In this document: positions 5,430 through 13,093 of the stretch, piece by piece
How the letters are laid out: each line of letters begins with the position of its first letter
Position numbering within the stretch: the stretch's first letter is position 1
Source of the DNA: a virus
Virus record (IMG/VR): IMGVR_UViG_3300009120_000017
Span: 1 to 20,303 of that record
DNA: 20,303 bases
Strand: one strand, 5' to 3'
Made by a program: the position numbers and the translations under genes
The notes under the pieces: model-generated
Seen by the model: only the letters and a program-made list of their open reading frames with translations
Told to the model about the DNA's origin: nothing
Databases searched by the model: none

Positions 5430-8182
5430 GCAAGATGACTTCTGTGAATGTTGCCCTCGATCCGATAATTCTCCGGATTGACGACTATTCATCCCCAACG
5501 ACAACTATCGTTAATGAACCGACGCGGGTAATCGTCAAGGGTGGCACCAAACCGATAGTTAACGTCTATTTAGGGGGTATCCGAGGTATTGAGTATCTAC
5601 CCGGTGTACCTGGGCCTAAAGGCGATAAGGGTGATTCTGGGGATGGTTCTGGGATCGGCACTACTGCCGAAGTGCTTTCATTATTGGATCACGCTATTGA
5701 TTTCCAACATTTGGATTCTGATGTCAATGCAATGCTGTCCCGGCTTGATGTCAATCTTGATAGGACAATGGTTGAGCTAAACATTGCAGAATTACACATA
5801 GATACTCTATACAGCTACATTACAGGAGTTAATGGTGATATTAATGCTATTCAGCTTGATTTATCGCTGCATAATCAAAGAATAAATAATGCTGAAAATA
5901 CTATTACTAATAACTATATAACTTTATCTGATGCGATACTTTTACAATCAGAAACGCTAAATGAGTTAACTGGCGAACTGTACACTACAAAAATTAAACT
6001 TGATCAAGAAATTTTATTACAAGCACAACACTATGATGCTTTAACAGGTAATATCAACACTACAAGTATTACCCTAAATGATGCTATAACTCTGCAAGCT
6101 GAACGTATTGACAATGTTGAAGGTACGATTGATGCAGCTGTACTCCTTATTGATGCTAATGAAATACGCTTATCTGTAACTGAAACATCGTTAAATACTT
6201 ATGGTAATTATATTACAGCTCAGCAAACTATGCTGGCTAATCAGTGGAATGTAAAAATTGAAGAATATGCTGCTGGTCAGTATTGTGTAGCTGGTGTTGG
6301 ACTCATCGTTAACAGATATTGGGCAGAAGACGAACTATATGATGAAGATGAAAATGTATACCATTTAGGTGAAGTATACAAAGCCCTGTTACCGCATACT
6401 GCTAGTACAGCTAATGCTCCACCTAATGTTACATATTGGGAATTAATTCCTAATGGAGCAAAGTCTGAATTTGGTGTTTACGCTGATAAATTTTTTATTC
6501 AAACCAGTACCGGTAATCGTTTAATGCCATTTGTGGTTACTGAAGATGAAGTAACCATTAACACAACTTTGGTCATTAGAGGTTTAGATGATGCAGGTGT
6601 TAGTGAAGCGATAGATAATTTTAATGCCAGCAATGATAGAAATGCATCTGCTATAACTAACCCTACAATTGTCACTAATGGTAATGCTGTTGACCATAGT
6701 ATAAATACTGATGGTTCATGTGACATAAGTTTTGAATGGTTGTGGGGTGGTAATGAAGCAGATATCGATGGATTCATTATTTACATTTATGCATCCACTT
6801 CTTCCTCTACTTATAGCTTTGGTTCATCTCCTGCAAATGAGCAGGGTTTTTATATTCCTGCAAGTAAAAGAGCATTCATATATTATGGTGCTGCCGCTAA
6901 TCAATACTATACTTTTGGTGTACAGGCTTATCGCAGAGTTGACACTGATATTAATGCCAACGGTATTATCAAGTCAACTTTGGTTAAGCCTTCTCTAGCT
7001 GCAGAGAACCCGTATAGGCCAAGTAGTTCTGTAGCCTTTGCTGGTAATGTTACTGGTACCATAGATGGTGTATCTGCTGCCACAGTACAGAGTAATGCTG
7101 CAGATGCTATGGCTGCCGTTACTGCTATTGAAGCTGATGGTGTATTCTCAATAGCAGAAAAACGGGCATGGCAAACGGATTGGCCTGGTATGGAAGCATA
7201 CTATAATAGCATACGCTTAGCCGCAGTAGCAGAAGGTGTAAGTACAACTGATTTAGTTGCTGCTAGATCCACTATTTCCGGTGATAAAATCTATACCGGT
7301 ACTATTCAAGCTACTTCCATAAAAACAGCTGCATCTGGAAAACGTATTGAAATATCTGCTTCAGAGAACACTCTTAAAGCCTATAACTCAAGCGGTTCAT
7401 TGATTGCTGGATTTGGTGATAGTAACGGTGCAGGATCAGGGTGTATAGCTGCAATAGGTACGACCGTCAATGCTATTTGGGGTCAGTGTTCAGGGGTACA
7501 TGCTATATATGGTAGGAGCACTGCTACAGCAGGTAATGGTAATGGAGTTGTTGGGTCATGTTCAGCAGCAGGTAATGCTGGTACTGGTGGTATTAATGAA
7601 GCCACAGGGTCAGCTGGTTTGCTTGGGTATAATACCTGGGATGTTTATGCCTATGGTTCAGGTACCGATTATGGTCCATTTACCGGAGGACATGATGCAT
7701 TAATACTCAGAGGTATACAACCTATTCTTGGTTCAATTGTATGTGATGTTCAGTGCATCTATACCAGAGGTATTAGCAATACCATCTTTGAGGTAGAAGT
7801 AAGCCAAGGTTTAAATGCTCGTCCTATTGGAGTCATAGCCAATTCGCCTCAACGATTGACCATACTTAATGCACCTGCTGCTTTATCTAATGGTTTGAAC
7901 AATGAAGGATATCTTGAACCTATTGATGAGCTGTGGGATATAGCTCAGATTTACGATCTTTGTCAGATCAATGCTCTCGGTGAAGGTCAAGTCTTAGTAT
8001 GTGGTGAAAACGGTAATATGATTAATGGTGATTTAATTTGCTGTAGTTCATTACCAGGTATAGGTATGAAACAACAGGATGATATTGTCAGGAATATCAC
8101 TGTAGCTAAGATAAGAGGCAATGTTACCTTCAGTGAATCTACCGAAGTCAAATTAGTTCCCTGTATTTATTTATGTGGATAA
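5426..8182 (+). CDS. Tail tip / fibre protein (918 residues)
   Basis: The receptor-side tail protein. Residues about 60-72 carry collagen-like Gly-X-Y triplets (GVPGPKGDKGDSG). A long, AT-rich region with repeated ITLSDAI/LQAE-type heptads (about 110-290) should form trimeric coiled coil. Near residue 347, SEFGVYADKFFIQ resembles the segment common in lambda J-like host-specificity proteins. A fibronectin-like stretch follows at about 430-540, then a Gly/Ala-rich segment (about 680-750) of repeated GV.G turns. The last 165 residues, from FTGGHDALI to CIYLCG, form a conserved terminal domain with NALGEGQVLVCGENG and GDLICCSSLPGIGMKQ, which I recall from other phage tail proteins; it probably folds or caps the trimer. 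It is not an S74-type chaperone, since no such catalytic motif is visible. Confidence 0.8.
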   Translation: MSKMTSVNVALDPIILRIDDYSSPTTTIVNEPTRVIVKGGTKPIVNVYLGGIRGIEYLPGVPGPKGDKGDSGDGSGIGTTAEVLSLLDHAIDFQHLDSDVNAMLSRLDVNLDRTMVELNIAELHIDTLYSYITGVNGDINAIQLDLSLHNQRINNAENTITNNYITLSDAILLQSETLNELTGELYTTKIKLDQEILLQAQHYDALTGNINTTSITLNDAITLQAERIDNVEGTIDAAVLLIDANEIRLSVTETSLNTYGNYITAQQTMLANQWNVKIEEYAAGQYCVAGVGLIVNRYWAEDELYDEDENVYHLGEVYKALLPHTASTANAPPNVTYWELIPNGAKSEFGVYADKFFIQTSTGNRLMPFVVTEDEVTINTTLVIRGLDDAGVSEAIDNFNASNDRNASAITNPTIVTNGNAVDHSINTDGSCDISFEWLWGGNEADIDGFIIYIYASTSSSTYSFGSSPANEQGFYIPASKRAFIYYGAAANQYYTFGVQAYRRVDTDINANGIIKSTLVKPSLAAENPYRPSSSVAFAGNVTGTIDGVSAATVQSNAADAMAAVTAIEADGVFSIAEKRAWQTDWPGMEAYYNSIRLAAVAEGVSTTDLVAARSTISGDKIYTGTIQATSIKTAASGKRIEISASENTLKAYNSSGSLIAGFGDSNGAGSGCIAAIGTTVNAIWGQCSGVHAIYGRSTATAGNGNGVVGSCSAAGNAGTGGINEATGSAGLLGYNTWDVYAYGSGTDYGPFTGGHDALILRGIQPILGSIVCDVQCIYTRGISNTIFEVEVSQGLNARPIGVIANSPQRLTILNAPAALSNGLNNEGYLEPIDELWDIAQIYDLCQINALGEGQVLVCGENGNMINGDLICCSSLPGIGMKQQDDIVRNITVAKIRGNVTFSESTEVKLVPCIYLCG

Positions 8183-8186
8183 ATTT

Positions 8187-8351
8187 ATGATCGATCCAAA
8201 AGATGAAGATGCTAACTACTGCGGTGAAACCAATAAGTATGGGCCAATGGAAAAGGACACTAAATGTTTTAAGATAGATATCTTTGCATTATTTCGTTGG
8301 TTCAAAAACAAGAAAAATAAGGAGATTAAAACACATGACAACAATAGGTAA
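8187..8351 (+). CDS. Small hypothetical protein before the holin
   Basis: A 54-residue frame starting MIDPKDEDANYCGET, four bases after the tail protein stop, and overlapping the next gene's start by 17 bases in another frame. It has an acidic start, a short amphipathic patch (IDIFALFRWFKNKK, residues 30-43) and a basic end. The ribosome site is weak (GTGG, GGAT). The tight spacing and overlap are typical of a coupled phage gene, and a patch of this kind could bind membrane, but the function is unknown and it may be spurious. Confidence 0.4.
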   Translation: MIDPKDEDANYCGETNKYGPMEKDTKCFKIDIFALFRWFKNKKNKEIKTHDNNR

Positions 8352-8613
8352 TATATGGGTTGCACTTCAAAAAGGTAAAGAAATTGCTGATCCGGTTACG
8401 TGGAAAAACCGACAGAATACCATCAATATTCTGACAGCATTGCTTGGTGTAGTATTGTTTATTTTACGCTTTTCTGGTGTTGATATTAAAGTAACTGATG
8501 AAGAGTTGCTTATTATTGCCACTGGAATTGCAACGGTTCTAGGTGCTGTTAATAGCATCCTTACAACCGCAACAACTAAAAAAGTAGGTGTAAAACCAGG
8601 AGTAGAAGAATGA
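8335..8613 (+). CDS. Holin-like membrane protein
   Basis: A 92-residue protein starting MTTIGNIWVALQKG, with AAGGAGAT before the ATG at 8335; the frame is open further upstream but without a start signal. Two hydrophobic segments are seen: NILTALLGVVLFILRF (about residues 28-45) and LLIIATGIATVLGAVNSIL (about 57-77), with a charged C-terminal tail. Size, two membrane spans and position ahead of the endolysin fit a class II-type holin, which forms lesions in the inner membrane to release endolysin. The stop overlaps the next start as ATGA. Unlike most lysis cassettes, the endolysin lies on the opposite strand. Confidence 0.65.
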   Translation: MTTIGNIWVALQKGKEIADPVTWKNRQNTINILTALLGVVLFILRFSGVDIKVTDEELLIIATGIATVLGAVNSILTTATTKKVGVKPGVEE

Positions 8614-8846
8614 AACATGTACTGTTGCTGCTACAAATCATCCCCGCTGTAATCTCGATCATTACCAGTTTGGAAGCAGCCATTCCCATGAGCGGGCAAG
8701 GTAAAATCAAACTGGAATTGCTGAAGTCATTCTTGAATGTATCTTCGGATGCATTAAATGAGATCTGGCCATCGATAGAGAAGATTGTCAGTATCTTTGT
8801 GACTACAGCCAATAACATCGGGCTGTTTAAAGCAAAGGTTGAATAA
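8610..8846 (+). CDS. Small hydrophobic phage protein beside the holin
   Basis: A 78-residue protein starting MKHVLLLLQIIPAVISII. The N-terminus is hydrophobic and could be a membrane helix or signal anchor; the middle has AAIPMSGQGKIKLELLKSFL and then an amphipathic helix with IWPSIEKIVSIFVTTANNIGLFK. Small proteins with a PGSGQG..K type block followed by a WP..E helix are common in phage lysis or tail regions, with unknown function. AGGAG lies seven bases upstream. It overlaps the holin stop as ATGA, which suggests coupled expression and perhaps a second holin or holin regulator. Confidence 0.55.
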   Translation: MKHVLLLLQIIPAVISIITSLEAAIPMSGQGKIKLELLKSFLNVSSDALNEIWPSIEKIVSIFVTTANNIGLFKAKVE

Positions 8847-8860
8847 CCTATTTTTGGGAA

Positions 8861-8888
8861 ATAATGGGGGTATTTCTACCCCCATTAT
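8861..8888. terminator. Bidirectional terminator between convergent genes
   Basis: A perfect 12-bp stem, ATAATGGGGGTA with TACCCCCATTAT, and the loop TTTC. It lies between the rightward lysis gene ending at 8846 and the leftward endolysin ending at 8890. T-runs are weak on both sides, but the stem is strong and its position is right for ending both transcripts. Confidence 0.7.
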
Positions 8889-8889
8889 C

Positions 8890-9300
8890 TTATGCATTTA
8901 TCTGTACAATTCGGATTAGTTCCTTGGCTCGATTCCCTACCTGGCTATACCACCGAGAGTTTCGCATCTCAGCTACAACGCGGTCATAATTACCTTGTTC
9001 CCATGCTGCCAGCATGTTCTTGAATTTACCCAGTCCAGCCAGACCAAGGTTATATGCCATGTTGACAAGTACACCTTGATGCTCACCACATAGCTTACCA
9101 AACCAAGGATACTTTTTATACAACGCATCCTCTAGTTCAATTACGCGCATGTGTAACAATACTGCTGCTTCTTTCTCGGATATACCTTCTTCCAGGTTGA
9201 TACCATACCCTATGGTTAGCTTACCAGCAGGGCATACATACGGCTTAGCGCGGAATCCTTCATGCTGCTTAAGGATACTTTCTACATTTGTATAATCCAT
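8890..9300 (-). CDS. Endolysin, T4-lysozyme-like (GH24) muramidase
   Basis: Cleaves the glycan of peptidoglycan at the end of infection. From the ATG at 9300 it has 136 residues; a start three codons earlier (9309) overlaps the previous stop and has AAGGA directly against it, while the ATG at 9300 has AAGGA at good spacing. The active-site block is HEGFRAKPYVCPAGKLTIGYG: Glu14 and Thr29 match the Glu and Thr of the GH24 triad, but the Asp position is Cys23. That Cys is found in other phage endolysins, and the D20C form of T4 lysozyme is known to be active. No signal peptide is seen, so export should depend on the holin. It is the last gene of a leftward operon with PhoH. Confidence 0.85.
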   Translation of the reverse strand: MDYTNVESILKQHEGFRAKPYVCPAGKLTIGYGINLEEGISEKEAAVLLHMRVIELEDALYKKYPWFGKLCGEHQGVLVNMAYNLGLAGLGKFKNMLAAWEQGNYDRVVAEMRNSRWYSQVGNRAKELIRIVQINA

Positions 9301-9305
9301 GATGT

Positions 9306-9584
9306 TCATTCCTTCATATCATAATTGATGCCAAGATAACCAGCAGCGTCTACCAGATTATCTTTCTTGTGCTGGTTACACTCCCTGGCCATCTTGAAAT
9401 CAGCCATCATGAATGTGGCATCTTCAGCAGTAAGGTCAAAAGTAATACCATAGCGCCCTTTAAGGAGTTGGGTCCATCGCTGAGCAATCCAAGTAAATGA
9501 ATCTTCTGGATCACCGTATGACGTTTGACGCTCACCGTTGATAATCGTACTTGCTGCATTAAATAAAGCTTCTCCTCGTTTCAT
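9306..9584 (-). CDS. DUF6378-like phage protein
   Basis: A 92-residue protein, MKRGEALFNAASTIING, followed by GERQTSYGDPEDSF, an aromatic block (IAQRWTQLL), and a terminal helix pair with TAEDATFMMADFKMARECNQHKKDNLVDAAGYLG. This order, GERQ.SYGDP, then EDA..MM..K.AR, then HK.DN..DAAGY, is that of the DUF6378 family, common in phages; its function is not established as far as I know. Its stop lies within a few bases of the endolysin start and its start overlaps the PhoH stop, so the three are cotranscribed. Confidence 0.8.
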   Translation of the reverse strand: MKRGEALFNAASTIINGERQTSYGDPEDSFTWIAQRWTQLLKGRYGITFDLTAEDATFMMADFKMARECNQHKKDNLVDAAGYLGINYDMKE

Positions 9585-10270
9585 AAACCTGCCCTCTCAA
9601 ATCCCAGGATAACTTCCTTGCATGCAAGTGAACGTACAATCCCGTCTTTATCGTTGAAGTTGACATAACCGATAATATCCTTCAAACGCTGATCTTGCTC
9701 CCGGAGTTGAAGCAAAGCTTCTAATCCTGAGTAATGCAGATCTGTCTGCTGAATATCACCACACAGTACAATTTTTGATCCATGACCAATACGGGTCAAG
9801 ATTGCCTTGATTTCCTTGATTGTCAGATCTTCAGCCTCATCCACTATCAGGAATGAATCGTTGAGGCTGATACCTTTAATGAGTTCCAGCGGACACATGG
9901 ACACCCGATTGATCTCGGGATGAATCATGTAATTCAGTTCGGTATGGGTGAACTCTTCTTTGAGTGCTCCAAGAACAGGAGCCAGCCATTGAGTCATCTT
10001 TTCATTCTTGGTTCCAGGATAATAACCAACGCTTTTCGATGATGTGACATTGGGTCTAGTCAATGTGATGTTGTTGATGGTTCCTCTTTTTAGCAGTCCC
10101 GCTGCTATACGTGTAGGAATGTACGTTTTTCCGGTACCGGGATATCCGGTGGCAATAGTGATTGGTAATTCCCTAATGCAATCCAAGTATTCCTGCTGCA
10201 ACCGATTCTGCGGCAGTAATGGTTTGGTTTTGTCAATTAGGCGATCCATGCATCTATCTCGTTTTCCCAT
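9581..10270 (-). CDS. phoH: PhoH-like P-loop ATPase
   Basis: A 229-residue protein with a complete PhoH core: Walker A GYPGTGKT at residues 42-49, a TRPNV block (about 71-75), Walker B FLIVDEAE at 140-147 and the sensor-like CGDIQQTD at 170-177. PhoH proteins are cytoplasmic ATPases, related to helicase cores, found widely in phages; the role in infection is not settled. It starts with ATG and AGGA about nine bases before it. It heads the leftward operon with the DUF6378-like gene and the endolysin, transcribed from the divergent region at 10271-10486. Length is normal for the short phage form lacking extra domains. Confidence 0.9.
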   Translation of the reverse strand: MGKRDRCMDRLIDKTKPLLPQNRLQQEYLDCIRELPITIATGYPGTGKTYIPTRIAAGLLKRGTINNITLTRPNVTSSKSVGYYPGTKNEKMTQWLAPVLGALKEEFTHTELNYMIHPEINRVSMCPLELIKGISLNDSFLIVDEAEDLTIKEIKAILTRIGHGSKIVLCGDIQQTDLHYSGLEALLQLREQDQRLKDIIGYVNFNDKDGIVRSLACKEVILGFERAGL

Positions 10271-10373
10271 AAATTTAATTCCTCGATTGAAGTTCTTAAA
10301 GGCATCCTGGTTAAAGGATAGCGAATCGCCCCTAGAATAGCATATCGAGATTAATTTGTACCAGTGTTTTAGA

Positions 10374-10386
10374 TTAACATTGTTAA
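10374..10386. promoter_or_regulatory. Small palindrome, operator candidate
   Basis: TTAACA and TGTTAA are perfect inverted repeats around a single T. The TTAAC/GTTAA element also dominates the inverted repeats of the other divergent region (1942-1984), so the same regulator might act at both; the AT-rich setting makes chance occurrence possible. Confidence 0.25.
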
Positions 10387-10407
10387 AATCAAATTAAACG
10401 AATATCT

Positions 10408-10485
10408 TTCTTGCACTTTAATTGTCCTCCTATTAAGCTTATGATAAGTTTAATTCGAGTTTAACTATTATGCTTGGTGCAAGAA
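10408..10485. promoter_or_regulatory. Divergent control region bounded by inverted repeats
   Basis: TTCTTGCAC (10408-10416) is complementary to GTGCAAGAA (10477-10485), just before the portal ATG at 10487. Between them are CCTCCTAT (10426-10433) and TATGATAA (10440-10447), both shared with the terminase promoter region, inside a near-perfect 21-base palindrome centred on 10442. The portal gene has no good ribosome site (only GGTG). The arrangement suggests regulation of the portal operon, but no -35 box is clear. The rest of 10271-10486 holds only short AT-rich palindromes. Confidence 0.35.
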
Positions 10486-10486
10486 G

Positions 10487-12673
10487 ATGCCTACGGAAAC
10501 ACCTACACAAGACATAACGATAGAAACCGGTTGGAAATCTCCACCTAAGCTCATCGATTTAAAGCAGAACTATGACGATGGAAAAATCGAACATAGTGCT
10601 CAGATGGCCAAGATTAACAACTGGCTGGACCATCTTCATGTCAAGGGTAAGGCTCGTAAACCGAAGATAGCAGGTAGATCGAATGTGCATTCTCGCTTGA
10701 TACGAAAGCAAGCTGAATGGCGTTATCCTGCATTGAGTGAACCCTTCTTGAGTACAGAAGATATCTTCAAGGTTAAACCCGTTACTGCACAAGATGTACA
10801 CAGCGCACGTCAAAACGAATTAGTCATCAATCACCAATTCAATACCAAGATCAACAAAGTAAAATTTATTGATGACTTTGTTCGTGCCGGTGTTGATGAA
10901 GGTACTATCATTGTCAGGGTAGGATGGCATACTGAAAAGAAGAAAGTTAAAACAGAAAAACCGACGTATGAATTTGTTCCTGATACTACCGGTCAGTCAT
11001 ACAAACGATATGGTATGCTTGTACAGCTTCAGAAAGTTAATCCTGAGAAGTATGCTGAAGTTATTGATGAAGGTACCGAGCAAGCTATCGACATTCTTTT
11101 ACGTACAGGTGAAGCAGTCCTACCAGTCGTTACAGGTAAGGAAGAGGTTGTAGAAGATGTCATTATAAAGAATCATCCGACTGTTGATGTCTGCGATTCA
11201 GAAAACATTGTTGTTGATCCTTCATGCAATGGTGACATCGATAAAGCTGGTTTTATTATATACACCTTTGAAACAAACAAGAGTGAATTAACCAAAGCAG
11301 GTCTATACCATAATCTTGATAGAATCGTTGTTCCTAACGCTGAAAGCCCAACAACCAATCCTGACTACAAAGCTGGCGATGATCAAAGCACCTTTACGTT
11401 CAAGGATTCAGCCAGGGCAAAGTTTGTAGCGCATGAGTATTGGGGATACTGGGATATCAATGATACAGGCATTGTTGAGCCTATTGTTGCTACATGGGTA
11501 GGTGATGTCCTTATACGTCTAGAAGCCAGTCCTTTCCCTGATAAGAAACTCCCCTTCATCTTCATCCCTCACATGCCGGTCAGACGTTCGCTGTATGGCG
11601 AACCTGATGGTGAATTGCTGATTGATAATCAGAACATCATTGGTGCCATTACCCGAGGCATGATCGATCTCATGGGTCGATCTGCTGCAGGTCAAACAGG
11701 TGTGCGGAAAGACTTCCTTGATGCCTCCAACAAGCGCCGATTCCGCGATGGTAGAGATTACGAGTTCAATGGCAATGTCGATCCGCGTATAGGCGTGTTT
11801 CAGCATAGCTATCCTGAGATACCTCAGTCTGCCTACAACATGCTCACCATCCAGAATGCAGAAGCCGAGAGCTTCTCTGGGGTCAAGGCATACAACAACG
11901 GGATCAATAGCAGTGCATTAGGTGAGGTAGCTGCAGGTATCCGTGGAGCACTCGATGCTGCCAGCAGACGTGAGATAAGCATCCTCCGCAGGCTGGCCTA
12001 TGGCATGGTCATGATCGGTAGAAAGATCCTCAGTCTGAATGCCCTTCTGCTTTCTGAGGAAGAGGTTATTCGAGTCACTGATGAGGAATTTGTGACCGTT
12101 AAACGCGATGATTTGGCCGGTGAGCACGATCTGCGACTGACCATATCCACTGCTGAAGAAGACAATGCCAAGGCCCAGGAATTGGCCTTCATGCTCCAAA
12201 CTGGTGCTGCCAGTGCGGATCCTGGTGAAGTCCGGATGATCAGGGCCGAAATTGCTCGTTTACGCAAAATGCCCGCCTTGGCCAAACGGATCGAAGAATA
12301 CCAACCACAGCCTGATCCGATAGCTCAGCAAAAGGCTCAGTTGGAACTGTTGTTATTGAGAGCGCAAATCCAACGTGAAACTGCTGCAGCTGCCGTTGAT
12401 CAATCTGAAGCAAATTTGAATGCTATCAAGAGTATGACTGAACAAGCAGATAGTATTTTGACTATGGCAAAGGTAGGCACTGAAAAAGCAAAAGCACGCT
12501 CTGTTATGAGTGAAGCTGATAAAGCAGACCTTGACTACATAGAGCAAGAATCTGGTGTGAAACAGACTCGTGATCTACAGAAGATACATGGTCAAGCTGA
12601 ATCCCAAACCCGTATGAAGGTAGTTGAGGCTTTACTTGATAAATCTCTCAACAAAAACACTATTAATAAATGA
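10487..12673 (+). CDS. Portal protein
   Basis: The dodecameric ring at the capsid vertex, through which terminase packs DNA and the tail is joined. The 728-residue length and order fit podoviral portals: an N-terminal clip/wing region with GRSNVHSRLIRKQAEWRYPALSEPF (split here, about residues 62-86, a conserved opening in this group), DEGTIIVRVGW (137-147), a central wing with PHMPVRRSLYGEPDGEL (about 360-376) and RGMIDLMGR, an IRGALDAASRREISILRR helix (about 486-503), and a long Gln/Ala/Glu-rich C-terminal coiled coil (about 610-728) that would form the barrel. The gene opens the rightward head operon. The stretch at about 11540-12330 is visibly richer in GC than the two ends. Confidence 0.85.
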   Translation: MPTETPTQDITIETGWKSPPKLIDLKQNYDDGKIEHSAQMAKINNWLDHLHVKGKARKPKIAGRSNVHSRLIRKQAEWRYPALSEPFLSTEDIFKVKPVTAQDVHSARQNELVINHQFNTKINKVKFIDDFVRAGVDEGTIIVRVGWHTEKKKVKTEKPTYEFVPDTTGQSYKRYGMLVQLQKVNPEKYAEVIDEGTEQAIDILLRTGEAVLPVVTGKEEVVEDVIIKNHPTVDVCDSENIVVDPSCNGDIDKAGFIIYTFETNKSELTKAGLYHNLDRIVVPNAESPTTNPDYKAGDDQSTFTFKDSARAKFVAHEYWGYWDINDTGIVEPIVATWVGDVLIRLEASPFPDKKLPFIFIPHMPVRRSLYGEPDGELLIDNQNIIGAITRGMIDLMGRSAAGQTGVRKDFLDASNKRRFRDGRDYEFNGNVDPRIGVFQHSYPEIPQSAYNMLTIQNAEAESFSGVKAYNNGINSSALGEVAAGIRGALDAASRREISILRRLAYGMVMIGRKILSLNALLLSEEEVIRVTDEEFVTVKRDDLAGEHDLRLTISTAEEDNAKAQELAFMLQTGAASADPGEVRMIRAEIARLRKMPALAKRIEEYQPQPDPIAQQKAQLELLLLRAQIQRETAAAAVDQSEANLNAIKSMTEQADSILTMAKVGTEKAKARSVMSEADKADLDYIEQESGVKQTRDLQKIHGQAESQTRMKVVEALLDKSLNKNTINK

Positions 12674-12722
12674 TTAGATACTATATCTGATCGCAACCTA
12701 TCTCTCTAAGAGGACACACGTT

Positions 12723-13091
12723 ATGCAAGCAAGACCCACCCTGGAACAAGAACTTGAGCTAATTGAAGACTCTATCAAAGCTCACAAATACAACGCTGAT
12801 CTTGGTGAAGCACTTACTCGGTTACTCAAGAACCGGGATTTCAAGAAAGTGATTCTTGAGCATTACATGCGCGATGAAGCGGTTCGTACCGTTAAGCTCA
12901 TGGCTGCACCTGAATGTCAAAGCCCAGGTCAGCAAGAGGCATTACAGAAGATCCTGATTGCCATTGGTCAGTTGGATCAATTTATGCGCGTTACCCTGCA
13001 GATTGCAGATCGTGCTGAAATAGGTATCAAGGATGATGAAGCTACTCAAGCGGAAATCTTGGCTGAACTCAATTCCAATGAGAGTGCATAA
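12723..13091 (+). CDS. Small helical protein between portal and scaffold
   Basis: A 122-residue, almost wholly helical and acidic protein starting MQARPTLEQELELIEDS, with AGAGGA ten bases upstream. Its middle has LTRLLKNRDFKKVILEHYMRDEAVRTVKL and CQSPGQQEALQKILIAIGQLDQFMR, resembling small uncharacterised proteins that often sit at this place in podovirus head operons. It ends two bases before the scaffold start. A chaperone or head-assembly role is inferred from position only. Confidence 0.6.
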   Translation: MQARPTLEQELELIEDSIKAHKYNADLGEALTRLLKNRDFKKVILEHYMRDEAVRTVKLMAAPECQSPGQQEALQKILIAIGQLDQFMRVTLQIADRAEIGIKDDEATQAEILAELNSNESA

Positions 13092-13093
13092 TC

